A stretch of 64,000 bases of DNA, from the NCBI GenBank assembly GCA_900770725.1, contig CAAGLL010000021.1:1-64000 (forward strand), in the 5' to 3' direction. The stretch comes from an uncultured Succinivibrio sp. (GTDB taxonomy: Bacteria > Pseudomonadota > Gammaproteobacteria > Enterobacterales > Succinivibrionaceae). The position numbers and the translations under genes are program-made. The notes beneath the pieces were generated by a model. It searched no databases. It saw nothing but the letters and a program-made list of their open reading frames with translations, and had not been told where the DNA came from. Below, piece by piece: positions 14,571 to 23,496 of this stretch (its first letter is position 1; each line of letters starts with the position of its first letter).

Positions 14571-16235
14571 TCAGCCGTTGAGCCTGCCGATGAGCCTTGC
14601 TATGTCCTCCCCCCTGAAGATGTTCATGATCTCAGAGTAGAGGCCCTCGTCAAAGCGCGGCTTGGCACCGCCCAGGTCCATGCGCTCGACGGCCTGGCGC
14701 AGCTTGGGGATCTCGTAGCTGTCCACGGTGAGGTACACGGCCCCGAGCTTCAGGAAGAACGGGATGAGCTCGACGCGCGAGGCGAAGCGCCCGGCGACGC
14801 CCACGGGGATCCCCGAGTTGTCGGCGGCCCTGGCCGCCATCGCGATGAGCTTGGCAAGCGGCGGGGTGAACGAGGCGTCGGCCGGGCGGGGCGCCGAGGC
14901 GTACTCGGCAAGCGAGCTCGTCCCGATTATGAACATCGAGAACTTGTCCGCAAAGGCCTGGGCCGAGAGCACTGCGGCCGGGGTCTCGATCATGAGCGCG
15001 GTGTCGTAGTCCGAGCAGGGGATCTTGGCGTAGGCGAGCTCCTGGTGGCAGGCGTCGGCCAGGCGGTTCAGGTAGCGGGCCTCGGAGAGCCTGGTCACCA
15101 GCGGGAAGACGATGCGGATCTTGCGGCCGGGGGCTGCTGACATGACGGCGCGCAGCTCCTTCTTCAGAAGGCGCGAGCTTACGCAGGCGCCGTAGCCGCG
15201 CATCGGCCCCATGGGATCGGTCTCGCAGTCGAACATCGGCTGCTTGTCGTCTGCAAAGTCGAAGGTGCGGACGTTGAGGGGGCGGCCCTCGGGCACCAGC
15301 GAGAACACCGACATGAATGCCTGCCGCATCTCCTCCTCGGAGGGCTCGTGATCGCAGCTTAGGAACAAAAACTCCGAGCGCAGGAGCCCCAAGCCCATGC
15401 GCAGGAACGCGGCGCTGAGCTCGGTGTTGCGCGTGGCGCCCACCGAGCAGAGGATCTCAACGGGCTCCTGCGCGTCGTCGTCGAGATCGCCGCGGAACAG
15501 ATCCTGCCTGGCCTCCATGACCTCGCAGGCCTCGCGGGGCGGATCGACCGTGGCGACCCCGGTGTTGCCGTCCACGAGCACCAGCGTGCCGGACTTTATC
15601 TGGCAGGCGCCCGCGGCCGAGAAGACCGAGGGGATCCCAAGCTCGCGCAACGCAAGGGCCAGGTGCCCGGAGGCGCGCCCCTCCTCGAGCACCACGGCCT
15701 TGACGTAGCGGGTGTCGAGCGAGAGCAGCTGCGCGGGGGTGAGGGCGCGCGAGACGATCACCGCGTCCTCCTTGAGCCTCGGGAGCGAGGAGATGGTGAT
15801 CCCGCGCATGAAGAGCGACTGCACGAACTCGCGCAGCAGCAGCTCGAGCGCGCGCAGCTCCGAGGTGGAGCTGGAGTCGTCGAGATCGTATGAGAACTTG
15901 AAGCGCGAGAGCCCGCCGATGAGCACGGTGCGCGCGGCCATCGGGGCGGTCTCGCCCTTCCTGATGAGCGCGATGACGTCGCGGGTGTTCTCGGGGGCGG
16001 TCATGTAGCCTGCGGCGGCGCCGTAGAGATCGCGCTGCTGGTCGAGCGCCGGGTTGGCCGTCTGGCGCAGCCGCTCGGAGAAGAACTTGAGGCTGCGGCG
16101 GTAGAACTCTGACTCGGCCTCCGGATCGAGCGCCCAGGGGCGGTCGTAGTCGGGGTTGTCGGCCGAGCGGGTGAGCGTGATGGCAGGGGCCGAGGCGATG
16201 CCGGAGGATGCGGGGACGCCTGAGAGCGAGTACAT
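14571..16235 (-). CDS. ptsI: PTS Enzyme I-like protein with degenerate PEP-binding domain
   Basis: The protein has 554 residues, a little shorter than E. coli EI (575). The N-terminal phosphohistidine domain is recognisable and His191 aligns with His189 (GRASGHLALALRELG). The PEP domain has lost key groups: the Asn-Asp pair of GTNDLTQY is Ser440-Ser441 (GTSSLAEY), the catalytic Cys of MCGE is Ala481 (GVAGRFAS), and the arginine after NPxxGW appears to be Gly349. Glu417 in LMIE and Arg323 in RTFD remain. Loss of one metal ligand and the acid Cys should abolish PEP-dependent autophosphorylation. The gene begins next to the cysZ stop. No ptsH is present. Confidence 0.85.
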   Translation of the reverse strand: MYSLSGVPASSGIASAPAITLTRSADNPDYDRPWALDPEAESEFYRRSLKFFSERLRQTANPALDQQRDLYGAAAGYMTAPENTRDVIALIRKGETAPMAARTVLIGGLSRFKFSYDLDDSSSTSELRALELLLREFVQSLFMRGITISSLPRLKEDAVIVSRALTPAQLLSLDTRYVKAVVLEEGRASGHLALALRELGIPSVFSAAGACQIKSGTLVLVDGNTGVATVDPPREACEVMEARQDLFRGDLDDDAQEPVEILCSVGATRNTELSAAFLRMGLGLLRSEFLFLSCDHEPSEEEMRQAFMSVFSLVPEGRPLNVRTFDFADDKQPMFDCETDPMGPMRGYGACVSSRLLKKELRAVMSAAPGRKIRIVFPLVTRLSEARYLNRLADACHQELAYAKIPCSDYDTALMIETPAAVLSAQAFADKFSMFIIGTSSLAEYASAPRPADASFTPPLAKLIAMAARAADNSGIPVGVAGRFASRVELIPFFLKLGAVYLTVDSYEIPKLRQAVERMDLGGAKPRFDEGLYSEIMNIFRGEDIARLIGRLNG

Positions 16236-16236
16236 G

Positions 16237-17004
16237 TCAGGCCCTCCCCTGCAAGGCAGCCACTGCCGCGCCGCCGCGGCGCAGCTCCACGTAGTACCTG
16301 GTGCCGGCGCAGACGGCGGCAGGCGGGATCACGAGGTTCAAAACCGGCACGGCGGTGAGCAGCGCCACGGCCGCGCCGAAGGAGAAGGTCGCCATCCTCG
16401 AGGAGGCCAGATCGGCGCGCATCTGGGCAAAGGGCACCTTGTGGTTGTCGTAGGCGTAGTCGGCGTACTGCAGGCAGCCCATCCAGGATCCCAGGAGGAA
16501 CCAGGGCACCGGCGAGATGACGTTCAGCACCGGAACAATGGTTACGAGCAGGCACAGCAGCGCCCTGGGCAGGAAGAACAGCTGCTTCTTAAGCTCGCGC
16601 TTTAGGCAGCGGGGGATGTCGCGGATCACCCCTGCAAAGCCCATGTCCTCGGACTGGGTGCCGCAGATGGCCATCTCGGCGCGGTCGGCGAGCAGCCCGT
16701 AGAAGGGGGACGCGATGATCGTCGCGACGGCCGAGAAGAACCAGAAGCACAGGAAGATGATGAGCAGCGCGGCGATCGCCGCGAGGATCCACCCAAGCCA
16801 GGCCAGGAACCCCGGCAGCGTGTCGGTCCACCCGAAGATCCAGTGCCTGACCCCCAGGTAGGCGGCGGCGCCGCCTGCCGAGAGGAGGATGACGTTGACG
16901 ATGATCGGGACTATGACGTAGGCGCGGCACTGCGGAGAGAGCGCCAGCTCCAGCCCCTCCCAGAGGCATCTTGCGGCAAAAAGCGGTGAAACCCTGGCTG
17001 CCAT
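16237..17004 (-). CDS. cysZ: CysZ-type sulfate transporter/inner-membrane protein
   Basis: The 255-aa membrane protein has four or more hydrophobic segments, with ASPFYGLLADRAE between the second and third as in CysZ. CysZ supports sulfate uptake for cysteine synthesis. The ATG at 17004 is preferred over the longer frame because GGGGAG sits just upstream. The next gene (ptsI-like) starts 1 bp after its stop, so the two are coupled. In E. coli cysZ is next to cysK and then the pts operon. Here cysK is missing. Confidence 0.9.
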   Translation of the reverse strand: MAARVSPLFAARCLWEGLELALSPQCRAYVIVPIIVNVILLSAGGAAAYLGVRHWIFGWTDTLPGFLAWLGWILAAIAALLIIFLCFWFFSAVATIIASPFYGLLADRAEMAICGTQSEDMGFAGVIRDIPRCLKRELKKQLFFLPRALLCLLVTIVPVLNVISPVPWFLLGSWMGCLQYADYAYDNHKVPFAQMRADLASSRMATFSFGAAVALLTAVPVLNLVIPPAAVCAGTRYYVELRRGGAAVAALQGRA

Positions 17005-17126
17005 ATCCACTCCCCTTGTCAGACATGCCTGCCGCACCTGCGGCCTGCTCATGGCATTTTAACCTGAGCCGGGGCGGGTGCGCCTTGCGCCGCGCCCCAT
17101 TGCGGGCGCGATTTCCGCAGGAGGAG

Positions 17127-18392
17127 TCAGAGGAGAGACGGCTCCTTGTTCAGGAGGAAGTCGAAAAGGTTCACGAAAATGATCCCGTCCTCGTCATACA
17201 TGGGGAGGGTGCTGTCCTTGGTGACGATGATCTTGCTGAAGCTGTCGCCGATCTCCATCAGCGGGCGCTTCTTCTCTGCCATCCTGTCCGCATCCTGGAC
17301 TGAAAGGGCCGACTGGACGTAGATGCGCCGGCTGCCCCTGCTGGCGATGAAATCCACCTCGAGCGTCCTGACGCCCATGCTTCCGTCGCTGTTCATCGCC
17401 CTTTTCTGGATGTTTCCGACCTCGACGCGGTATCCGCGCAGCCTGAGCTCGTTGTGCAGGATGTTTTCCATGAGGCGTGTCTGGTCAAGCTTCCACATGC
17501 TGATCCCAAGGTTGCGCAGCCCCGTGTCCTCGAAGTAGCACTTGTACGGGGTGCCTATGCGCCTGCGCCCCTTGATGTCGTAGCGATATGCCTTGCTGAC
17601 GATGAAGGCGTCCTCGAGGCAGGAGAGGCGCTTTTCGATGGCGTATGCGCTGATGTCCCTGCCCGTGCCGCCTTTGATCGCTCGCCCAAGCCTCAATGGG
17701 TTGACCAGATCCCCGGCGCTGGAGGCAAGGGCGGTGGCAACGCAGTGCAGGGCGCCATCGTCCCTGATCCTGCAGCGCTCCCTGATGCCGCGCAGGATCT
17801 CGTCCTCGAAAAGCTGCCTCAGGTACTCTGCCTTGCCGAAGGGATCCTTGATGGAAAGGACGCGCGGCAGGCCCCCGAAGGCGCAGTACTCGAACCAGCC
17901 CTCGGCCGCGCTCCCATCATAAGCGCCCATGAACTCGGAGAACGAGAGGGGATGGACGCGGATCTCCTCGCCCCTGCCGCGGAACTCGGTTGCAACGCCG
18001 GAGGTGAGGCGGCTTGAATTGCTCCCTGAGGCGTAGACGTCGAGGATGCCCAGCGAGAGGAGGTAGTTCAAGACAGGCTCGAACTCCTCCATCATCTGGA
18101 CCTCGTCGATGAGGACGAAGTGGCAGCTCTGATCCTTGATGCGCGATTTAACGTAGCTGATGAAGTTCTGCGGATCCCTGAGCTTCTGGCCTTGCGGAAG
18201 ATCGAGCCTGGCCTCGATGACGTGATCCCCGGGCACGCCATGCGCCAGCAGGTGCTCCTTGAAGATCCTGAAGAGCAGGTGGGTCTTGCCGCAGCCGCGC
18301 ATCCCGGTGACGAGCTTCGCCATCCCGTCGCGCATGCGGGCAACGAGCTTTTTGAGGTACTCATCCCTTTTTATTTCAAGAAATTCCATCAT
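17127..18392 (-). CDS. AAA-family ATPase with DUF4143 domain
   Basis: The 421-aa protein begins with an AAA_14-type ATPase domain, with Walker A GMRGCGKTHLL near residues 30-40 and Walker B FVLIDEVQM near 92-100. The C-terminal DUF4143 half contains EVDFIASRG, the restriction-endonuclease-like motif of the family. Function of these proteins is unsettled. They are frequent, often multicopy, in anaerobes. It sits between cysZ and zipA, which are adjacent in E. coli, so it looks like a local insertion. ATG codons at 18392 and 18389 are equally possible. It shares only family resemblance with the ATPase at 25856. Confidence 0.85.
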   Translation of the reverse strand: MMEFLEIKRDEYLKKLVARMRDGMAKLVTGMRGCGKTHLLFRIFKEHLLAHGVPGDHVIEARLDLPQGQKLRDPQNFISYVKSRIKDQSCHFVLIDEVQMMEEFEPVLNYLLSLGILDVYASGSNSSRLTSGVATEFRGRGEEIRVHPLSFSEFMGAYDGSAAEGWFEYCAFGGLPRVLSIKDPFGKAEYLRQLFEDEILRGIRERCRIRDDGALHCVATALASSAGDLVNPLRLGRAIKGGTGRDISAYAIEKRLSCLEDAFIVSKAYRYDIKGRRRIGTPYKCYFEDTGLRNLGISMWKLDQTRLMENILHNELRLRGYRVEVGNIQKRAMNSDGSMGVRTLEVDFIASRGSRRIYVQSALSVQDADRMAEKKRPLMEIGDSFSKIIVTKDSTLPMYDEDGIIFVNLFDFLLNKEPSLL

Positions 18393-18870
18393 AAGGTCCG
18401 GATCGTTTTGTCATGGCGCCGCACAGTGGGCGTGGAGGCCTGAAGCGGGGGTTTTTGGCCTTTGCTTGATTGTATTGAAAAATCTACTTCTTGCGCTTTT
18501 TTCAAAATTTGCCCGCATGATCTGCCGCAATGCGGAGGCTTTAATCTTGAATTTTGATTTTCATGGCACGCTGGCTCGATGAAGCTGAGTGTGATCAGGC
18601 CTTTGAATTTAAAACAGTAACTTTGAAGTACACCATGTTTTGTAAAAGCATGCTTCGATGCAACCCAGGTTGTTTAGAATTTGACGCAAAATTGCGTATT
18701 TTTTTAAATAGAGGCGCAAGGGTGCAGCCTTGCCCCCAATCGCCCAAGGCAGGCGCAGCTTCGCCGGCGCGGCGGCGCCGGTGGGCGGGGCTGGCCCAAT
18801 CTTGCTAAAATGGCTGGGCGCGGCCCAGCGGGGCGCGCGCTTTTTCGAGCATGGTTTTGCGGGGGTTGAG
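18393..18870. other. Intergenic region before zipA
   Basis: About 480 bp. The first 330 bp are AT-richer than the neighbours and have no credible gene. The right part holds a TGCTAAAAT extended -10 sequence. I see no RNA gene or long repeat. Confidence 0.4.
18803..18811 (+). promoter_or_regulatory. Extended -10 promoter of zipA
   Basis: TGCTAAAAT is an extended -10 box about 60 bp before the zipA ATG. The same nine bases occur before dnaQ. Confidence 0.45.
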
Positions 18871-19656
18871 ATGTCATTGAACGATTCGAGCGCCATCATT
18901 CTTATAGTGGGCGCCCTTGCCGTGATCGCGTTCGTGATCCACGGGCTTTGGTTCTCAGGCAGGAGCTCCAACCGCCGCCTCTCCAAGACGAGCAAGGAGG
19001 ATCAGGCGCTCGAGAAGGCGCCGGGCCTGGGCAAGGTGCGCATCGTCACCCCGGAGATGCCCTCCGAGGAGCAGGCCGCGTCCTCAGGCGGCTTCCGCAT
19101 CCAGGACAGCTCCGTGCACGAGGAGCCGCGCGTCGAGTTCGGCGACGACGGCAAGGCCAAGGGCGAGAGCGCCATCCGCGTCACCCGCAAGCTTCCGCCG
19201 AGCACCGAGATCAACCTCGCGGCCCCCGAGGGGCGCGAGTACCGCGGCGAGGACATCGACGCCATAGTGCGCGAGCTGAGGTTCAGCCGCGATCCCTCCG
19301 GCAAGATCTTCATAGTCTCCGAGGGCGCCAACGGCGCCGGGGCAAGGGTGTTCGCGCTCTGCCCGCTCAAGGAGCCCTACGCCTTCCCCGCCGACATGGC
19401 AGGCTTCACCACCCCCAAGCTCGCCTTCTACATGAAGCTTCCGCAGCCTGGCAAGGCCAGGGACTACATGATGGTGATGCGCACGGCCGCGCAGATGTTC
19501 GCCGACCGCCTGGGCGGATCGCTCCAGGACAACAGCGGGCGCCCGCTCACCTCGGAGATCCTCGACAGGATGGAGGAGGATTTCCGCAAGTACGACGGCC
19601 AGGATCCCGAAGCCGATCAGGGATCTCAGCCAAGCCAGGGCGCGCCGCGCGCCTGA
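18871..19656 (+). CDS. zipA: Cell division protein ZipA
   Basis: The 261-aa protein has one N-terminal membrane anchor (AIILIVGALAVIAFVIHGLW) with the rest in the cytoplasm. A basic/acidic linker follows, then a C-terminal domain from about residue 120 that matches the FtsZ-binding ZipA domain in size and position. ZipA tethers FtsZ to the membrane. The ATG at 18871 places the anchor at residue 8, as in ZipA, and follows GGGGGTTGAG. The neighbour ligA matches E. coli. Sequence similarity is modest, so context supports the call. Confidence 0.85.
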   Translation: MSLNDSSAIILIVGALAVIAFVIHGLWFSGRSSNRRLSKTSKEDQALEKAPGLGKVRIVTPEMPSEEQAASSGGFRIQDSSVHEEPRVEFGDDGKAKGESAIRVTRKLPPSTEINLAAPEGREYRGEDIDAIVRELRFSRDPSGKIFIVSEGANGAGARVFALCPLKEPYAFPADMAGFTTPKLAFYMKLPQPGKARDYMMVMRTAAQMFADRLGGSLQDNSGRPLTSEILDRMEEDFRKYDGQDPEADQGSQPSQGAPRA

Positions 19657-19677
19657 GGCCGCTAGGGCAGTCTTTTT

Positions 19678-19710
19678 TGGAAAAACGAAGGCAAGGCCTT
19701 CGTTTTTCCA
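19678..19710 (+). terminator. Terminator between zipA and ligA
   Basis: A 15-bp perfect stem (19678-19692 with 19696-19710) carries its own T5 run in the right arm. It implies that ligA has a separate promoter in the 68 bp before its start. Confidence 0.6.
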
Positions 19711-19778
19711 TATATGGGGGCAGGGAGCGCCGTTTGAGATGGCGCCAGGCCCCCGCAGGCATGATGGAGGATTCCAAG

Positions 19779-21854
19779 ATGGCAGACGAGGCGCGCTACC
19801 GCGAACTCATAGACACCCTAAACCGCTACGCGAGGGCCTACTACGTCGACGACAGCCCGCTGGTGCCTGACGCCGAGTACGATCGGCTCTACCGCGAGCT
19901 TGAGGACATGGAGCGCTCCGATCCCGCGCTTGCCGCCCCCGACTCGCCCACCCGCCGCGTCGGCGGCGCCGCGGTCAGCGCATTCGCAAGCGTCGAGCAC
20001 CGCGTGCCCCTGATGTCGATGGGCGACATCTTCAACGACGAGGAGCTTTCGGACTTCGACCGCCGCATGTCCGAGTTCCAGGACGGCGCCGAGGTCGAGT
20101 ACTGCGCCGAGCCCAAGCTCGACGGCCTGGCGCTCTCCATCATCTACCGCGACGGCGTGCTCGAGCGCGCCGCCACGCGCGGCGACGGCCGCGTGGGCGA
20201 GGACGTCACGGCCAACGCCAGGACCATCAAGGCGATCCCGCTCAGGCTCACCGGGGACTTCCCCTCCTACCTCGACGTGCGCGGCGAGGTCTTCATGCCG
20301 CGCGACGGGTTTGAGAAGTGGAACGAGCGCGCCCGCGCCCGCGGCGGCAAGCCCTTTGCCAACCCGCGCAACGCCGCGGCAGGATCGCTGCGCCAGCTCG
20401 ATCCCAGCGTCACCGCCTCAAGGCCCCTGACCTTCAACGCCTACTACGTGGGGCAGTTCGAGGGCGGCAGCCTGCCCGACACCCAGTACGGGCGCCTCCA
20501 GGCGCTCAAGGCCATGGGCTTGCCGGTGAACCCCAACGCCAAGGTCGAGCATGGCGCCAAGGGGCTGCGCGAGTTCTACGAGGACATGCTAAGGCGCCGC
20601 CCGGCGCTCAACTACGACATCGACGGCATCGTGCTCAAGGTGAACTCGCTGCCCGTCCAGGAGCGCATGGGCTTTACCGCCAAGAATCCGCGCTGGGCGA
20701 TCGCCTACAAGTTCCCGCCCGAGGAGATGATGACCAAGCTCCTGGGCGTCGAGTTCCAGGTCGGGCGCACCGGCGCCATCACGCCGGTGGCGCGCCTGCG
20801 CCCGGTCTACGTGGGCGGGGCGACCGTCTCAAGCGCCACGCTTCACAACGAGGACGAGATAAGGCGCCTGGGGCTCAAGCTCAACGACACCGTGATAGTC
20901 CGCCGCGCCGGCGATGTGATCCCCCAGGTCTCGGGCGTGGTGCTTGAAAAGCGCGTGCCCGAGGAGGCTAAGGACATCGTCTTCCCCACCGTGTGCCCGG
21001 AGTGCGGCTCGAAGATCGAGCGCCTTGAGGGCGAGGCGGTGGCCCGCTGCACCGGCGGCCTCGTCTGCCCGGCGCAGCTGCGCGAGGGGATCCTGCACTT
21101 CGTCTCGCGCGACGCCATGGACATCGAGGGCTTCGGCGACCGCATCGTCGAGGAGCTGGTCTCCTCGGGCAAGGTGAGGAGCGTGGCCGATCTCTACCGC
21201 TTAAGCGAGCACGATCTGGCCTCGCTCATGCTCGAGGGGGAGAAGGAGGGGCGCAAGGCGCGCTTTTTAGGCAGCGTCGTGGCGGCCAAGCTCGTCGCGG
21301 CCATCGACAAGTCGCGCACCGTGCCGATGAACCGCTTCATCTACGCCCTCGGGATCCGCGAGGTCGGATCCTCGACGGCGCGCACGCTCGCAACCCATTT
21401 CAAGAGCCTCGACGAGCTGATGGGCGCCGATCTCAACGCGCTGATGAACCTGCCGGACGTCGGCGTGGTGGTGGCCGAGCACATCCTCGACTTCTTCAGG
21501 GAGAGGCACAACCAGGAGATCATCCGCGAGCTCACCGACCAAAGCGATCTCTTCTCGGCGCACATCACGCTCACCCCTCTTGAGCAGGCATCGGCAGGAG
21601 GCTCGCTTGCCCCGCTTGCCGGGCGCACCTACGTGCTCACCGGCACGCTCGATTCGATGGACCGCAACAGCGCCAAGGAGCGCCTCCAGGCCCTGGGCGC
21701 CAAGGTCTCAGGCTCGGTCTCCAAGAAGACCTACGCGGTGATCTGCGGCAGCGATCCGGGGTCTAAGCTCACCAAGGCGACCGAGCTTGGGGTCAAGGTG
21801 ATCTACGAGGAGGAGTTCTTAAAGTCGCTCGCGCAGCTTGAGGGAAGGGCTTAG
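19779..21854 (+). CDS. ligA: NAD-dependent DNA ligase
   Basis: The 691-aa ligase seals nicks in replication and repair. The adenylation lysine is Lys113 in AEPKLDGLALS. The OB fold and the zinc finger (CPECGS and later Cys residues near 410-432) follow, then helix-hairpin-helix motifs and a C-terminal BRCT domain (LAGRTYVLTGTLDSM). The ATG at 19779 is chosen because GGAGG lies 8 nt before it. Two upstream ATG codons overlap that site. Length is slightly above E. coli LigA (671). Confidence 0.98.
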   Translation: MADEARYRELIDTLNRYARAYYVDDSPLVPDAEYDRLYRELEDMERSDPALAAPDSPTRRVGGAAVSAFASVEHRVPLMSMGDIFNDEELSDFDRRMSEFQDGAEVEYCAEPKLDGLALSIIYRDGVLERAATRGDGRVGEDVTANARTIKAIPLRLTGDFPSYLDVRGEVFMPRDGFEKWNERARARGGKPFANPRNAAAGSLRQLDPSVTASRPLTFNAYYVGQFEGGSLPDTQYGRLQALKAMGLPVNPNAKVEHGAKGLREFYEDMLRRRPALNYDIDGIVLKVNSLPVQERMGFTAKNPRWAIAYKFPPEEMMTKLLGVEFQVGRTGAITPVARLRPVYVGGATVSSATLHNEDEIRRLGLKLNDTVIVRRAGDVIPQVSGVVLEKRVPEEAKDIVFPTVCPECGSKIERLEGEAVARCTGGLVCPAQLREGILHFVSRDAMDIEGFGDRIVEELVSSGKVRSVADLYRLSEHDLASLMLEGEKEGRKARFLGSVVAAKLVAAIDKSRTVPMNRFIYALGIREVGSSTARTLATHFKSLDELMGADLNALMNLPDVGVVVAEHILDFFRERHNQEIIRELTDQSDLFSAHITLTPLEQASAGGSLAPLAGRTYVLTGTLDSMDRNSAKERLQALGAKVSGSVSKKTYAVICGSDPGSKLTKATELGVKVIYEEEFLKSLAQLEGRA

Positions 21855-21905
21855 GGGCGATGCCGCCCCATGAGGGGCGGCATCAATGAGGCCCAGGACC
21901 CAGAG

Positions 21906-21939
21906 ACGTCAAAGCCCGGCATTTGCCGGGCTTTGACGT
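21906..21939. terminator. Shared terminator of ligA and the lytic transglycosylase gene
   Basis: A 15-bp perfect stem has arms at 21906-21920 and 21925-21939 and an ATTT loop. It lies between converging genes. Confidence 0.7.
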
Positions 21940-21954
21940 GCCTGGAAGGGAGTC

Positions 21955-22980
21955 TTACATGCTCTCCCTGGCGTTCTGGCCCTGGGCGTCCTTGAGGTAG
22001 TTGCCAGTGACGCTCTCGGAGCTGTAGGAGCCCAGCACGTGCTCGAGCTTGGAGGCGTGCTCGACCGGGACGTAGAGCCCGCGGGAGGCCGAGGATCCGA
22101 GCCTGTCGGAGCGGTAGCCGTTGTTGAGCTTCTTCAGGGTGCTGAGATCGACGCCCGAGAGGGCGGCGGCCTCGCTCATCGAGGAGATCCTGCCTGCGAC
22201 CTCGACCTTGCGGAAGGCCGGGCGGTTCTTGACGTCAGGCAGCGCGACCCCGTACTTGGAGGGGTTGTGCAGGATGTCGGCGTAGGCGTGCAGGCGCTGG
22301 AGGTAGGCGCGGGCGCCGCGGGAGATCTTGACGTTCGAGGCGTCGGGGTGAGAGACCCCGCGGGAGAGCGCCGCGTCGACGGCGCGCTTGATGCCGTACT
22401 CGCCCTGGTTGTAGGCGGCGGCGACGAGATCCCAGTCCCCGAGATCGCGGTAGAGCTTGCCTAGGTAGCGGATGGAGGCGTCGGTGGACTCGACGAAGTC
22501 GTAGATCTCATCGAAGTTGCCGCTTGAGCTCAGCCCCACCGAGGCGCCGGTCTGGCGCTTGTACTGCCAGGCGCCGTGGGCGCCGCCGTTGGCGCGGACG
22601 TTGGGATTGAGGCCGCTCTCGACGAGCGGGATCGCCGCCAGCTCGATGGGCATGTTGTTTTCCTTGAGCCTTGCCAGCAGGTAGTGCACGAAGAACCTCG
22701 AGTTGCTGAGGTTGCGCACAACGGTGCGGGCCGACTGCCTGGCGATGCGCTCCTCGGCGGGGGTCGGGTTGATGTTCATCTGGAAGCGCGACTCGCAGGC
22801 GAGATCGCTCTCCCAAACCGACTTCTGCATCTCCTGCGCCTCGCGCAGCGCCTCGAGCCTGGCCTCGCGCGCCGCCCGGTCGGCGGCGGTCTCGCCCGTG
22901 CTCGTGGAGCTGCAGGCGGTGAGGTTCATGGCGGCCGCCGCGAACGCGCCGGCTAAAAAGATCATTGCTTTTCTAATCAT
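21955..22980 (-). CDS. mltD: MltD-like membrane-bound lytic transglycosylase
   Basis: The 341-aa lipoprotein has the lipobox LTAC with Cys23. The SLT domain at about residues 95-240 carries the catalytic Glu in IPLVESGLNP, then GAHGAWQ and the AYNQGEYGI signature. A single LysM-like stretch lies near the end (SEAAALSGVDLSTLKKLNN), where E. coli MltD has more. It cleaves peptidoglycan glycan strands to anhydro ends. The ATG at 22980 follows GGAAG. rnhA lies upstream on the same strand and dnaQ diverges, as in E. coli. Orthology to MltD is likely. Confidence 0.85.
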   Translation of the reverse strand: MIRKAMIFLAGAFAAAAMNLTACSSTSTGETAADRAAREARLEALREAQEMQKSVWESDLACESRFQMNINPTPAEERIARQSARTVVRNLSNSRFFVHYLLARLKENNMPIELAAIPLVESGLNPNVRANGGAHGAWQYKRQTGASVGLSSSGNFDEIYDFVESTDASIRYLGKLYRDLGDWDLVAAAYNQGEYGIKRAVDAALSRGVSHPDASNVKISRGARAYLQRLHAYADILHNPSKYGVALPDVKNRPAFRKVEVAGRISSMSEAAALSGVDLSTLKKLNNGYRSDRLGSSASRGLYVPVEHASKLEHVLGSYSSESVTGNYLKDAQGQNARESM

Positions 22981-23034
22981 CGTCTTCCTTTCGTGGGACG
23001 CACGCGAGCGTACGCCTTGAACGTTAGCTGACAA

Positions 23035-23496
23035 TTAGGAGACAAAGCCCGTGTCAGGTATCTTTCGGTCTCCGAGGGCGGCCGAGCGCGCGAGTTCGTC
23101 GCAGCGCTCGTTCTGCGGGTGTCCGGCGTGGCCCTTCACCCAGTTCCAGGTGATCCTGTGGCGCGAGCACTCGTCGTCGAGCCTCTTCCACAGATCCTGG
23201 TTCTTCACCGCCTGCTTCGTGCTGGTCTTCCAGCCATGGCTTTTCCAGCCCTGGAGCCATGAGGTCATTCCGTTCTTCACGTACTGGCTGTCGGTTGTGA
23301 CAGTGACGTTGCACGGCTCCTTCAGGACCGACAGCCCCGTAATGACTGCCAGAAGCTCCATACGGTTGTTGGTCGTACGGACATAGCCCTGAGATATTTC
23401 CCTGACGTGCCCCCGGTACTCGAGCACGGCGGCGTAGCCGCCGGGCCCGGGGTTCCCGAGGCATGAGCCGTCAGTGTACAAAGCGACTTCCTTCAT
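23035..23496 (-). CDS. rnhA: Ribonuclease HI
   Basis: The 153-aa enzyme degrades RNA in RNA-DNA hybrids. The catalytic residues are Asp9 (YTDGSC), Glu47 (NRMEL), Asp69 (TDSQY) and Asp133 (ERCDELAR), each one position before the E. coli numbers. The basic handle region with SHGWKTSTK is present. The longer frame back to 23568 lacks similarity and is not used. Its start is 620 bp from divergent dnaQ. Confidence 0.96.
   Translation of the reverse strand: MKEVALYTDGSCLGNPGPGGYAAVLEYRGHVREISQGYVRTTNNRMELLAVITGLSVLKEPCNVTVTTDSQYVKNGMTSWLQGWKSHGWKTSTKQAVKNQDLWKRLDDECSRHRITWNWVKGHAGHPQNERCDELARSAALGDRKIPDTGFVS

Noticed and set aside
18554..18600. Sigma-54 promoter upstream of zipA (TGGCACGCTGG...)
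   Set aside because: The -24 half matches, but the -12 position reads CG where GC is required, and the nearest gene starts about 300 bp away.
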